Of a stretch of DNA of 58,592 nucleotides, positions 23,999 through 32,946 are shown in pieces. The stretch covers positions 1-58,592 of the forward strand of contig NZ_AYYU01000009.1 of the NCBI RefSeq assembly GCF_001436455.1, written 5' to 3'. Source of the DNA: Lactobacillus jensenii DSM 20557 (lineage in GTDB: Bacteria > Bacillota > Bacilli > Lactobacillales > Lactobacillaceae). How positions within the stretch are numbered: the stretch's first letter is position 1; every line of letters begins with the position of its first letter. The notes under the pieces are model-generated. The model saw nothing but the letters and a program-made list of their open reading frames with translations, ran no database searches and had not been told where the DNA came from. The position numbers were made by a program, and so were the translations under genes.

Positions 23999-24886
23999 TT
24001 AAACCAAAACAGTCATTGAAGCAGCAACAACAATTAAGACTAATCCTAAAACAGTTACAAACATTTCTCTTTTAGCCTTATTTTGTCCTAGTAACCAAAT
24101 ACCTGATAAAGTTGCCAAAACTACTGAAGTTTGTGAAAGAATAAAGCCAGTAGCCAGGCCGTTCATATTTGGTTGGGCAGAAATTAAATAAGTTAAAGCT
24201 GCAAAGGCAAAGAAAAAGCCTGAAATAATATGCTTGTATGAAATCTTTTCTTTAATTGCTGACTTTCTTTGGTGCTTTAATGATAAGAAGATAGCATAAA
24301 CTACAGAGACTAAAACCATCCCTGTTGCTTGTGGCAAGAAGGCTTGCAACCCTGACACATGAGCAGCTTGTGGAGCAGCTGAATATGCCCAGTAACCTAC
24401 TTGGCCAATTACTAATAATAAGATGGCTTTTTTCAAGGTTTGCTTATCTTCATGGCTCTTATTTTCAGTCCAAACAGTAAGCCAAGCGCCGCAAATGATT
24501 AGGATTAAGGCTAAACTCCCCACTGTCTTGTCAAAGCTGCTTGGCCAGTCACCAAGAGCTAACACGCCCCAAAGTGAAGTCACGATTAATTGTAAAGCGG
24601 TTGAAATTGGCATTGCACGTGATGATCCAATCAAAGTGAATGATTGGAAGGTAATGATTTGTGCACTTGCCCAACCAATTCCAGATAAAACTGAAAAGAC
24701 AAAATTCATCCCAACTGGTAATTGAATTTTAAGGGATAAAGTAACAATTAATGCAAAAATAAAGGTTCCAATCGTTGAACCTAAGATTTGATTCTCAGGT
24801 TTTCCACCAATTTTACTTGCAATTGTTGGATATAAACCCCAACCCACAAAAGGTCCTAGACCGATTAAAATTGCGAATGTATTCAT
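23999..24886 (-). CDS. GRP-family sugar uptake transporter (GlcU/RbsU-like)
   Basis: The 295-residue protein has ten hydrophobic segments and the GRP family opening ILIGLGPFVGWGLYPTIASK, with IGGKPENQILGSTIGT following. These proteins carry glucose or ribose with protons, without phosphorylation. The sugar is not determined here. GAGGACTTAAT precedes the ATG. Two cre-like sites in the promoter region suggest CcpA catabolite control, which fits a sugar permease. Confidence 0.88.
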   Translation of the reverse strand: MNTFAILIGLGPFVGWGLYPTIASKIGGKPENQILGSTIGTFIFALIVTLSLKIQLPVGMNFVFSVLSGIGWASAQIITFQSFTLIGSSRAMPISTALQLIVTSLWGVLALGDWPSSFDKTVGSLALILIICGAWLTVWTENKSHEDKQTLKKAILLLVIGQVGYWAYSAAPQAAHVSGLQAFLPQATGMVLVSVVYAIFLSLKHQRKSAIKEKISYKHIISGFFFAFAALTYLISAQPNMNGLATGFILSQTSVVLATLSGIWLLGQNKAKREMFVTVLGLVLIVVAASMTVLV

Positions 24887-24906
24887 ATTAAGTCCTCATC
24901 TCAGAA

Positions 24907-24969
24907 TGTATAATACCGCTTTCATAACAGTACAAGATGAAATTTTATCACACTTCGCAATCGCTTTCA
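24907..24969 (-). promoter_or_regulatory. Promoter with two cre-like sites for the sugar transporter
   Basis: On the minus strand TTGTAC (24930-24935), 17 bases, then TATACA (24907-24912). TGAAAGCGGTATTA (24911-24924) matches the cre consensus TGWAANCGNTNWCA at 13 of 14 positions and lies between -35 and -10. A weaker copy, TGAAAGCGATTGCG (24956-24969), is upstream. CcpA bound at the first site would block RNA polymerase. Confidence 0.65.
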
Positions 24970-24983
24970 ATAGATTTTTTAAA

Positions 24984-25589
24984 TTAAATCCAACCCTTAT
25001 CACGCGCTAGGTTAAGTGCTTCCAAACGTGACGCAGTTCCTGTCTTACTGAGAATAGAAGAAATATAGTTTCTCACCGTTCCTTCTGACAAAAACAACCT
25101 TTGAGCTAACTCTTTAGTAGTTGCTACTTGTTCAAGCATTTTAAGAATTTCTAACTCTCGTTTAGTTAATGGATTATCGACTTCATTTAAGACGCCACTA
25201 ACAAGCTTGGGGTCAAAGACAGTGTTGCCTTCTAAAATGGCTCTAATTGCCTTTACCAGCGAATCACTAGGACTATCTTTTAAGAGATAACCATCAACTT
25301 TTTGAGCTAATGCTTCCTTAAAATAATTAGCCCGAGCAAAGGTAGTTAGGATAATGATTTTTCCTGGATAATTTTGCTGGCGCAACTCTTTAGCAATTTC
25401 TAGACCGCTTTGTTTGGGCATTTCAATATCTAGTAAGGCTACGTCCACTTTTAAATCCATTATTTGCTTTGCTACATCTTCACCAGTTAGACTAGTCCCC
25501 ACTACTTCAAAGTCATCTTCTAAATCAAGTAACATCTTTAGAGCTGAATTTAACAACTCTTGATCTTCAGCTAAATATAAACGTCTCAT
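24984..25589 (-). CDS. NarL/LuxR-type response regulator
   Basis: The 201-residue protein has a receiver domain with acidic residues E8, D9 and the phosphoacceptor D54 (ALLDIEMP), T in ILTTF and K in LLKDS. It ends in a LuxR-type helix-turn-helix (LTKRELEILKML, then TKELAQRLFLSEGTVRNYISSILSK region). It begins 2 bases after the kinase gene and is last in the ABC-exporter operon. It is expected to activate that operon, and the dyads at 28391-28421 are candidate binding sites. Confidence 0.93.
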   Translation of the reverse strand: MRRLYLAEDQELLNSALKMLLDLEDDFEVVGTSLTGEDVAKQIMDLKVDVALLDIEMPKQSGLEIAKELRQQNYPGKIIILTTFARANYFKEALAQKVDGYLLKDSPSDSLVKAIRAILEGNTVFDPKLVSGVLNEVDNPLTKRELEILKMLEQVATTKELAQRLFLSEGTVRNYISSILSKTGTASRLEALNLARDKGWI

Positions 25590-25591
25590 AA

Positions 25592-26701
25592 CTACTCCTT
25601 AGGTAGGCTAATACTAATTTCTACCCCATTTTTATCAGAAATTGCAAAGCTTCCCTTTAACTTATCAACTCTAGCCTGCATCCCACTAATGCCAAAATGC
25701 TCACGACTGGAATGTTTATTAGTTTTATTTTTAAAGCCAATACCGTTGTCTTTAATTTTGACAAAATAGTTATTGCTATCTTCATTAAAATCAATCTTAA
25801 CTAAATTGCCGTGGCTATAACGAATAGCATTGGCAATGGCTTCTCTAATAATAAATGATAACTCATTTTGAATATTATTAGGCCAGGCAAAGGCTTGTTT
25901 TTGATTCTCTGTTGTTAAGTCAAATTGCGCGTTTTCCAAGTTTTCACTCTCAACTGCCAAGACTTGGACCAACTTTTGTTTACGTAAATCAGCTACAATT
26001 TCACGGACTAAGCTTAGATTGTCCCGAGCGTTCTTGCCAATTTGTTGAATTTGCTTCTTAGCTAAGGCTGGATTTTTATCTACAAGCTTTTCAGCTAGAT
26101 CGGCGCTAATTGCCAGGGTTGAAAAGACTTGCCCTAAATTATCATGTAATTGTCCAGCAATTCGGTCACGTTCAGATTGCTTAACAATGATTGATAAACG
26201 CTGATAATCCTGCTTTAAAGCGAATCTTTTTCTTTGAGAAATCGCAAATGAATGGGCAAAAAAGACACTAGAATAAGTAAAAATTAAACCAAAAGCTAAA
26301 TTAACGTCAAGCCCCTGTTTAAGCACAGAGAAGATAGCACAAGCTGTAATTACAGTCAGATAAAGAATTACACGTTTCATAAAAATATGAGGCTTAATTT
26401 CACTAAAACCAATGCAAAAGCCAGCAAAGATAAAATTATAGTAATATTGGTAGTTAATCACCCATAAAGCTGCAATAATAATCATGCCGATGATTTCCCA
26501 ATCATATCTGGGAATCTCATCTCCATAAGAATCACGATAAAATTTGGCAAATGGAATTAAGGCTAAAACGCAAACCCAATCAAGTAAGCTTTTAAGTGGC
26601 AAGGCAATAAAAAAAGCTACCAGCAAAAACAATAAATAGTAATAAGGCATGGCCCCATACTTTTTTGGAAAGAGGACATGCCTATTTAAAAATTCTTCCA
26701 A
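25592..26701 (-). CDS. Sensor histidine kinase, HisKA_3 type
   Basis: The 369-residue protein has six hydrophobic segments in residues 20-155 with short loops, typical of kinases that sense the membrane itself. The HisKA_3 domain follows with phosphoacceptor histidine 186 in GQLHDNLGQVFS, and the ATPase domain has FIIREAIANAIRYSHG (N box) and KIKDNGIGF (G1). DesK/LiaS-like kinases of this kind sit beside ABC-2 exporters. It is the partner of the regulator that follows. Confidence 0.92.
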   Translation of the reverse strand: MEEFLNRHVLFPKKYGAMPYYYLLFLLVAFFIALPLKSLLDWVCVLALIPFAKFYRDSYGDEIPRYDWEIIGMIIIAALWVINYQYYYNFIFAGFCIGFSEIKPHIFMKRVILYLTVITACAIFSVLKQGLDVNLAFGLIFTYSSVFFAHSFAISQRKRFALKQDYQRLSIIVKQSERDRIAGQLHDNLGQVFSTLAISADLAEKLVDKNPALAKKQIQQIGKNARDNLSLVREIVADLRKQKLVQVLAVESENLENAQFDLTTENQKQAFAWPNNIQNELSFIIREAIANAIRYSHGNLVKIDFNEDSNNYFVKIKDNGIGFKNKTNKHSSREHFGISGMQARVDKLKGSFAISDKNGVEISISLPKE

Positions 26702-26720
26702 TCTTTTTTCTCCTTAGTAA

Positions 26721-27458
26721 TTAGGCTTTACGACCCTTTGTTTTAATAACAAGTCCTAAGATTAAAACTAGCACAATCAGCCAAATGAATAAAGTTTGTA
26801 ATTGACTAGTGGCCAAGTTTTGTTTTAGGAGTAAGTTTAAACTTAACTCTGAAACTGGATGACCTAACATAATTTTGCCAAGTTTTTGCAAATAATCTGG
26901 CATGATGCTTAATGGCCACCAAAGCCCTGACAAAATTGCGATTGCAAACATGAGTAAGTTAGCCAATGCTCCAACCGCATTCTCATCACCAACAAAAGAA
27001 ATTAGCACACCAATTAAGGCAAAAGGAATACACAAAACCGGCACTGCAACTAGTAAAACGAGCCAATTTTCAAAAGACAAGTTTACCTTATTAACAAATA
27101 CACCTACTAAAGCTACGGCGCTAATTGCAACTAGATTCATAATTTCAAATACGACAAAGATATTGGCATAATAACTAGTTAAACTAGCAGGTGATAACTT
27201 AACAAAGAGCTTAAATCCATTTTTATCATCACTTGATAATATTCTGGAAAGTGTCGTCAGTGAATTAACTAAAATACCATAAACAATCATACTGACTAAA
27301 AACCGTTTATTCCAACCTGCTGGAGCATTACTAATTGCAACTTTAGTATAAATTAAGTAAAAAATCGCAGGAAAAGAAATGGTAAAAATAAAGAAGAAGG
27401 GATTTCTAAGTAAGAAGCGTTTTAGATTAATTTTTAATTGATAAGCGAAATTTTTCAT
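26721..27458 (-). CDS. ABC-2 type exporter permease
   Basis: About six membrane spans in 245 residues, with the ABC-2 layout: span near the N-terminus (FFIFTISFPAIFYLIY), a cluster in the middle, and the FALIGVLISF and MFAIAILSGLWWPLSIMP segments typical of the family. ATG 27458 is preferred because GGAGGACTAATC lies ahead; it starts 2 bases after the ATPase stop. With the ATPase it forms a drug, peptide or lipid exporter of unknown substrate. Confidence 0.9.
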   Translation of the reverse strand: MKNFAYQLKINLKRFLLRNPFFFIFTISFPAIFYLIYTKVAISNAPAGWNKRFLVSMIVYGILVNSLTTLSRILSSDDKNGFKLFVKLSPASLTSYYANIFVVFEIMNLVAISAVALVGVFVNKVNLSFENWLVLLVAVPVLCIPFALIGVLISFVGDENAVGALANLLMFAIAILSGLWWPLSIMPDYLQKLGKIMLGHPVSELSLNLLLKQNLATSQLQTLFIWLIVLVLILGLVIKTKGRKA

Positions 27459-27460
27459 GA

Positions 27461-28330
27461 TTAGTCCTCCATCCACTTTTTCATTAAGCTTTCGAGATTA
27501 CTTTGAGAGATTTCAAGATTTTCAACTTGTTTGATATATTTGATAAAGCTTGGCAAAAATGTGTTTAAATTACTTACTTTTAAAACATAATGGTGGTTAT
27601 TTTCAGTAATTTCTGCTAAAGCTGGTAATTTAGTAAAACTTTCTTTTTCAAGCTGACTGACAAATTTAACTTGAGCAGTCTGGTTTTGTTCTTTCATTTG
27701 CTCTAAACTGCCATCAAAAACTAAGCGATGATTATTGATAATCAAATAACGGCCTGCTACTTTTTCAAGTTCTTCTGGATAATGGCTAGTGATCAAGAAA
27801 GTAATACCCAGCTTTTTAAAACCGTTAATCTTTTGCCAGAATTCATTTCTAGCATCAACATCCATCCCCGCAGTTGGCTCATCTAAGAAGACTAACTTAG
27901 GATTTCCTGCCATTACAATTGCAAATGAAACTCGCTTTAATTGGCCACCTGACAACTTATCAGTGAATTTATCTAGTAAAGTTTCAATTCCTGCTAATTC
28001 TACTAATTTCTCAAAAGATAATGGATTTTGATAAAAAGATCTCGCTAAATTTACTGCCTCTTTTACTTTTACTCTGTCTAATCTAACTGAATTTTGTGAC
28101 ATGACCCCAATCAGATTGCGGTCAGGCTTAACTTGTTCAAAGATTTTAACAGTTCCAGAATCTTTAGTAATTAAATCATTAAGGAGTCTAATCAAAGTGG
28201 TTTTTCCTGCACCATTTTTTCCAAGTAAAGCTACAATTTCTCCGGCTTCAATTTTGAAATTAATATTACTTAAAACGGGCTTTTTATTAAATGATTTAGA
28301 TACATTATTTACTTCAATTGCGTATGTCAT
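27461..28330 (-). CDS. ABC exporter ATP-binding protein
   Basis: The 289-residue protein has Walker A GKNGAGKT (38-45), signature LSGGQLKR, Walker B KLVFLDEPTAGMD and the H-loop in ITSHYPEEL. It is the first gene of a four-gene unit: ATPase, permease, kinase, regulator, like yvfR-yvfS-yvfT-yvfU of Bacillus. AAAGGAGG precedes the ATG. The C-terminal 80 residues beyond the core are typical of DrrA/CcmA-type ATPases. Confidence 0.94.
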   Translation of the reverse strand: MTYAIEVNNVSKSFNKKPVLSNINFKIEAGEIVALLGKNGAGKTTLIRLLNDLITKDSGTVKIFEQVKPDRNLIGVMSQNSVRLDRVKVKEAVNLARSFYQNPLSFEKLVELAGIETLLDKFTDKLSGGQLKRVSFAIVMAGNPKLVFLDEPTAGMDVDARNEFWQKINGFKKLGITFLITSHYPEELEKVAGRYLIINNHRLVFDGSLEQMKEQNQTAQVKFVSQLEKESFTKLPALAEITENNHHYVLKVSNLNTFLPSFIKYIKQVENLEISQSNLESLMKKWMED

Positions 28331-28390
28331 TAATTCTTCCTCCTTTAACTATCTCTAGTTTATCGGAGAAAAAAATTATCCTGTAGTAAG

Positions 28391-28421
28391 TTTCATCATG
28401 ATAAAAGATGACATTTGTCAT
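28391..28421 (-). promoter_or_regulatory. Two adjacent dyads ahead of the ABC/two-component operon
   Basis: ATGACA and TGTCAT (28408-28421) form a perfect 6-bp inverted repeat with a 2-base spacer. ATCATGAT (28395-28402), flanked by TTTC and AAAA, is a second dyad centred 16 bp away. They lie 60-80 bases ahead of the first gene, where a NarL-type regulator would bind. Promoter hexamers are not clear. Confidence 0.5.
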
Positions 28422-28456
28422 AAAAAAACAGCTAGGTCAAAAACCTAGCTGTTTTA
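28422..28456 (-). terminator. Terminator of the OmpR-type two-component operon
   Basis: On the minus strand AAACAGCTAGGT and ACCTAGCTGTTT pair around TTTTG and are followed by T residues. Confidence 0.88.
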
Positions 28457-28457
28457 A

Positions 28458-30026
28458 TTATTTGCCCCGTTGAGCTTTTTCTTTTTTCTTATTTAGCTGT
28501 TTAACTTCTTTTTTGCTTAAAACAGGGAAACGTAGAATAAAGTTACTACCGCTACCTAAGACTGAATCAACGCTAATTTGGCCATGATAGCTTTGGGTTA
28601 ACTTTTGGGCAATTGATAGCCCTAAACCATTACCACCTTTTTCACGTGTTCTAGCCTTATCAACCCGGTAAAAGCGGTTAAAGATCTTACTCTTTTCGCT
28701 TTCAGAAATACCTTCGCCAAAGTCTTGCACGCTAACAACGGCTTCACCATCTTCAACACTTGAACTAATAATGACCTCATTACGATTAGTCGAATACTTG
28801 ATAGCATTATCAATTAAAATAATTAGCAATTGCTCAAAATGACTATGATACATTTGAATCATTGTATCTTCATTTAAGTCATCATTTAAGCGCAAAGTAA
28901 AGTCCTTGTGAACTAACTGTAAGTCACTAACAACTCTAGTTAAAACTTCAGAAACATTAGTTACTTCATTAGGATATTGAATATCAATCTGTTCAGCCCG
29001 TGTTAAATCAAGCATTTCTTGAATCAAATGCTTCATTCGCTCAGCTTCCTGTAAACTGGCATCTATTGATTCATCTAAAATTTTTGGGTCATTCTTGCCC
29101 CAACGTTCAAGTAAGGAAAGATGCCCTTCGATTACAGCAACAGGTGTCCGCAATTCATGTGAAACATCCCCCACAAACTGCTTTTGTTGCTGAATATAGC
29201 CCTGAACTCGATCAAGCATTTGGTCAAAGCTTTTGGCCAATTCCCCCAATTCATCATCGCGCTTTAAATCAGGAATTCTCACATCACTATTAGGATCTTT
29301 ATTAATTTGTCTAGCAACTTTTGACATAGCATTTAGTGGCCAAACGATTCCTCTAATAATAAAGTAAGAGATTAAAATAAAGATTATCGTTGCCACTATT
29401 GAAATACCAATCATCCATGCTCTAACTTTTTCCATCATCGAATTAAAGCTTGACATATCGTCTGTTACAGCAATATAACCTATAATTTTATGACTACTTG
29501 CTGAACGAATTGGCTGATAAATAGTTAAACTTTGTTTCCCTAGGTAAAGCTTAAGTTGTTCTTCTTTATGAGTTATATCTGTTACGAAATCAGCTTGATT
29601 TTTCCCATTAGAAAAGACAATATCACCAGACTTATCAAAAATTACTACACTGATATCTTGATTCGTTAAATTTTGTAAAATATCATCACTAAAGCCATTT
29701 TCAGTCGAACTAGTATTATTATCCGCAGCTGAAATTGTCGGTCCACCATTTAAAATTCGCTGAGTAGTTGGCGATAAAGCTGGAACAACATTTGAAATCT
29801 GCAATTCTTTATTAATTGAATTTAAACGATGTTCAAAATTCTCAACGACAGTTTCAGCAACTCGGCGTTCTTGATTTAAGAACTGTTGACTGACAATTGA
29901 ATAAATAATTACTGAAAAAACAAGAAAAGAGACCGTAATAGTCAATGCCACAAGACTTACCCATTTCTTGACTAATGACGTATTTTTGGCCTCTTTCTTT
30001 TTAGTTTGCTTCTGGAACTGGCGCAT
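28458..30026 (-). CDS. Sensor histidine kinase with HAMP domain (CsrS/LisK-like)
   Basis: Two membrane spans at about 21-46 and 200-222 enclose an extracellular sensor of about 150 residues. A HAMP domain follows, then HisKA with the phosphoacceptor in FVGDVSHELRTPVAVIEGH. The ATPase has IILIDNAIKYS (N), DFGEGISESEK (G1) and GGNGLGLSIAQ (G2). The architecture matches LisK/CsrS kinases that answer acid or envelope stress in related bacteria; the signal here is unknown. Its start overlaps the regulator gene by 26 bases, giving coupled translation. Confidence 0.92.
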   Translation of the reverse strand: MRQFQKQTKKKEAKNTSLVKKWVSLVALTITVSFLVFSVIIYSIVSQQFLNQERRVAETVVENFEHRLNSINKELQISNVVPALSPTTQRILNGGPTISAADNNTSSTENGFSDDILQNLTNQDISVVIFDKSGDIVFSNGKNQADFVTDITHKEEQLKLYLGKQSLTIYQPIRSASSHKIIGYIAVTDDMSSFNSMMEKVRAWMIGISIVATIIFILISYFIIRGIVWPLNAMSKVARQINKDPNSDVRIPDLKRDDELGELAKSFDQMLDRVQGYIQQQKQFVGDVSHELRTPVAVIEGHLSLLERWGKNDPKILDESIDASLQEAERMKHLIQEMLDLTRAEQIDIQYPNEVTNVSEVLTRVVSDLQLVHKDFTLRLNDDLNEDTMIQMYHSHFEQLLIILIDNAIKYSTNRNEVIISSSVEDGEAVVSVQDFGEGISESEKSKIFNRFYRVDKARTREKGGNGLGLSIAQKLTQSYHGQISVDSVLGSGSNFILRFPVLSKKEVKQLNKKKEKAQRGK

Positions 30027-30723
30027 CGTCTTCTCTTACCATGTAACCTGTACCTCTGACTGTCTTGATATATGAAGGACGGTCAGGTGCATCAATTTTA
30101 TTTCTTAAGTAACGAACATATACTTCAACAACATTAGTTTCAATATTAGATTCAGGACCCCAAATCTTGTTAAGCAATTGTTCGCGACTTACAACATTAT
30201 TCTTATTATCAATCAAAGTCATAAGAAGGTTATATTCACGCTTAGTAAGATCAATTGTCTTGTCCCCTCTATGTACAATTCTGTTTGCAGTTTCAATAGT
30301 TAAATCATTAAATTTAACAACTTTTTGCTTAATAGCAGTATTACTTGAAACTTTCTTTTCAATATTTACTCTACGCAAAACTGCACGTAAGCGAGCTAAT
30401 AATTCTTCGATTGCAAAAGGCTTTACGATATAGTCATCTGCTCCATGATCTAAACCAGATACACGATCAATAACTGAATCTCTAGCTGTCATCATGATAA
30501 TTGGAGTCGTTTTTACTTGACGCACACGACGGGCAATCTCTAGACCATTCAAGTCTGGTAACATTAAATCAAGCAAAATTGCATCGAATTTTTCATTTAA
30601 TGCTAAATCCAAACCCCGGCGTCCATTGTTTTCTACAACAGTTTCATATTCTTCATGTTGTAATTCTAACTGAACAAAACGGGCTAAATTCTTTTCATCT
30701 TCAATAATTAAAATCTTAGCCAT
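30001..30723 (-). CDS. OmpR-family response regulator (CsrR/LisR-like)
   Basis: The 240-residue protein has a receiver domain with E8/D9, phosphoacceptor D52 (ILLDLMLPD), T in MMTARD and K in YIVKPFAIEELLAR. A winged helix follows (LTKREYNLLMTLIDNKNNVVS, split as LTKREYNLLM and VVSREQLLNKIWG, then VRTVRGTGYM-type ending IKTVRGTGYMV). It is first in its operon with the kinase overlapping its end. No dyads indicating self-control were noticed in the 174 bases upstream. Confidence 0.93.
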   Translation of the reverse strand: MAKILIIEDEKNLARFVQLELQHEEYETVVENNGRRGLDLALNEKFDAILLDLMLPDLNGLEIARRVRQVKTTPIIMMTARDSVIDRVSGLDHGADDYIVKPFAIEELLARLRAVLRRVNIEKKVSSNTAIKQKVVKFNDLTIETANRIVHRGDKTIDLTKREYNLLMTLIDNKNNVVSREQLLNKIWGPESNIETNVVEVYVRYLRNKIDAPDRPSYIKTVRGTGYMVREDDAPVPEAN

Positions 30724-30875
30724 TTTTTCTAATCTCTACCTTCTATTTATTAAAATTTTAAATGATGTTATCTAAGAAGAAATATTCATTTTAAAAATAA
30801 AATAAATTTATCCTTCTTTTTAATAATTCAATAATATATTAAAAACTAAGCTTTGACAATAATCAAGCCCCAAAA

Positions 30876-30899
30876 GAAAAAAGCCTTAAAAAAGGCTTT
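30876..30899 (-). terminator. Terminator at the end of the yqe operon
   Basis: On the minus strand AAAGCCTT and AAGGCTTT pair around TTTT and are followed by T residues. The upstream arm overlaps the stop codon of the gene at 30898. Confidence 0.75.
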
Positions 30900-31443
30900 A
30901 ATTTTTATCGTCTTCTGGGAATAAATCCTTTAGTTTAGCAAAAGCAGGGTTGATTTTTTCATCATTTTGCTCTTCTAAACTTTCTTCAGAAACTACTTCC
31001 CAACCTGTTCCTTGAGGGAATTCATTATTTTCCTCTTCATCTTTAGTAAGAATAGTTGTTGGCAAACTCAATAATAAATTGTCTTCAACTGCGGTTTGTA
31101 AGTCGATAATATCCTTTTCAATTGGGACAATCATGTCAACTTCTTCTTTTTCTTCATTAGTTGGTTCTCGATCTAAGTAATTTTCAGTAAAAGAGAAGCT
31201 CAAATGCATTGGAACTGGTGCCAACGATCGGCTTGATGGAGCAACAATGTCTGCTTCTACTTGGAAATTTCCTGTTACAAAAGGTTCTTGATAGAACATT
31301 TGCCCCTTAACCTGAATATTATTGGCATCAAGTAATAATTCTTTAGCTCTTTCAAAAAATTCAGGTCTGGTTTCTAATTCTGTGGAAATTTCAGTTAATG
31401 GTTCTTTACTCTTTTTTATTTGAGAAAAATTAATTGTTAACAT
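30898..31443 (-). CDS. yceD: YceD family (DUF177) protein
   Basis: The 181-residue acidic protein contains the DUF177 pattern with QPF-like MFYQEPFVTGNFQVEADIV and VPIEKDIIDLQTAVEDNLLLSLP, followed by an acidic tail (ETAKLKD region with FAKLKDLF). DUF177 proteins affect 23S rRNA accumulation and are commonly next to rpmF; rpmF is absent here. It overlaps the tmcAL gene by one base, closing the operon. Confidence 0.9.
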   Translation of the reverse strand: MLTINFSQIKKSKEPLTEISTELETRPEFFERAKELLLDANNIQVKGQMFYQEPFVTGNFQVEADIVAPSSRSLAPVPMHLSFSFTENYLDREPTNEEKEEVDMIVPIEKDIIDLQTAVEDNLLLSLPTTILTKDEEENNEFPQGTGWEVVSEESLEEQNDEKINPAFAKLKDLFPEDDKN

Positions 31444-32594
31444 TATTTCACCTCCATTGGTTTTTGGCCAAAATTTTGATCTTGGCCAATAATTTGTTCA
31501 AATAAGCGATCTACTCTTACATCAAGAGCTAAACTACCTTTTTGACTATTTTTATGGTCAACCTTTGAAATAATTGGTAATTCAACTTCTTTACGTATCT
31601 GCTTTAAATAGTTTCTTCCTCGTTTACTATAACCTAAAAGTATAGTTGAAACATCATGACTATTGATAATATCAGTATTAGTAACTCCCAATAGGGTATA
31701 TAGGCATAATCTTCTTAATCTAGAATATGTATAACGTTTAGATTTTATCCGCCTTAAAAACTCTGTAAAATCACGAGCTTCATGAATTTCAGCTTTTAAC
31801 TTGTATTCCAAGCCTTCACTCATTTGATAAATTTGTTGTAAATCAGTTAAGCTAGCAGATTCAATCCTATATTTTAAAAATGGAAATAATAAATTCCAAT
31901 TAGGATAAATCTTTTGCGTTAATAACTGCTCAGCTTCAGCTTTAGGAACCCACTGCTTTAAATCGGCTAAATTAGGCTGTTCAAGTAATAAATTTCTAAT
32001 TGCACTTGCACTTTGAACCACTCGTTCACGCTCAAGCAAGTCATCATGATTAGCTCCAATTCTAGTGATTGGACTTAACTTTAACTTTCTAGATAAATCT
32101 GCGTTAGCAACTGCATAAGCTAATGCCAAAATAATATTTGGTTCATTAACTTCTTTGCCAACTTCACGAGCAACCATCTGATTATATTGAGTGGAATAAG
32201 TCTGAGTATAATCATTAAAGTCCATTTTATTTTTAGGAATTTGTTTAATTTTTTCACCTAAATAAGCAAAATTTAGGTTGGCATCTTCTACTCCAAAAAC
32301 TAATTCCTCACAGCCTAACTTACTCAAGATTTCCATACTACCTTTTGCAAAAATATCAGCAGCTTGAACACTGGTAGCAAAAGGCATTTGAAAAATTAAA
32401 TCAGCACCACTAGCTAAAGCATACTTGGCTCTAGTCCATTTATCCGTAATTGCCATTTCACCTCTTTGAACATAGTTTCCAGACATTATTACGATAATTG
32501 GATCTTCGCCAGCTTTTAATCGAGCTTGATTCATTAAAAATTCATGGCCAGAATGAAAAGGATTATATTCTGCAATAATTCCAACAACTGACAT
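31443..32594 (-). CDS. tmcAL: tRNA-Met cytidine acetate ligase family (TmcAL/YlbM)
   Basis: Acetylates C34 of elongator tRNA-Met using acetate and ATP, by analogy with Bacillus TmcAL. The 383 residues begin with [19 protein letters not shown], the nucleotidyltransferase HxGH-like motif. [19 protein letters not shown] and [10 protein letters not shown] follow. It is coupled to rsfS upstream (2 bases apart) and yceD downstream. Confidence 0.93.
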   Translation of the reverse strand: MSVVGIIAEYNPFHSGHEFLMNQARLKAGEDPIIVIMSGNYVQRGEMAITDKWTRAKYALASGADLIFQMPFATSVQAADIFAKGSMEILSKLGCEELVFGVEDANLNFAYLGEKIKQIPKNKMDFNDYTQTYSTQYNQMVAREVGKEVNEPNIILALAYAVANADLSRKLKLSPITRIGANHDDLLERERVVQSASAIRNLLLEQPNLADLKQWVPKAEAEQLLTQKIYPNWNLLFPFLKYRIESASLTDLQQIYQMSEGLEYKLKAEIHEARDFTEFLRRIKSKRYTYSRLRRLCLYTLLGVTNTDIINSHDVSTILLGYSKRGRNYLKQIRKEVELPIISKVDHKNSQKGSLALDVRVDRLFEQIIGQDQNFGQKPMEVK

Positions 32595-32596
32595 TA

Positions 32597-32944
32597 CTAA
32601 TCCTCAGGAATATCTAATTTTTTACCATTTGCCCAAAGGCTTTCAAGTCCATAAAAGTCACGAGCATCTTCAGTAAAGATATTTACAACGACATCCCCCA
32701 AATCGACTAAAAGCCAATTAGAATCACGAGTACCTTCAACACGATAATCATGATAATCGTATTCTCTTACCTTATCTAAAATACTATTAACTAATGCATG
32801 CAATTGTCGATTAGAGCTAGCGCTAGTTACAATATAAAAATCTGCTAAAATACTGATTCCACGCATATCATATGCTTCAGTAGCTTCACCGTGGCGGTCG
32901 CTTATTGCATCTAAAGTAATATCTAATAATTTTTCGCTATTCAA
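32597..32944 (-). CDS. rsfS: Ribosomal silencing factor RsfS
   Basis: Binds L14 and keeps ribosomal subunits apart in poor growth conditions. The 115-residue protein shows the family pattern: [23 protein letters not shown]-type motif ([16 protein letters not shown]), [21 protein letters not shown], and FYGLESLW. It is coupled to yqeK, 2 bases apart. Confidence 0.95.
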   Translation of the reverse strand: MNSEKLLDITLDAISDRHGEATEAYDMRGISILADFYIVTSASSNRQLHALVNSILDKVREYDYHDYRVEGTRDSNWLLVDLGDVVVNIFTEDARDFYGLESLWANGKKLDIPED

Positions 32945-32946
32945 AT

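Noticed and set aside
28622-28813. 63-residue minus-strand frame inside the histidine kinase gene
   Set aside because: Out-of-frame shadow of the conserved ATPase domain; no start context.
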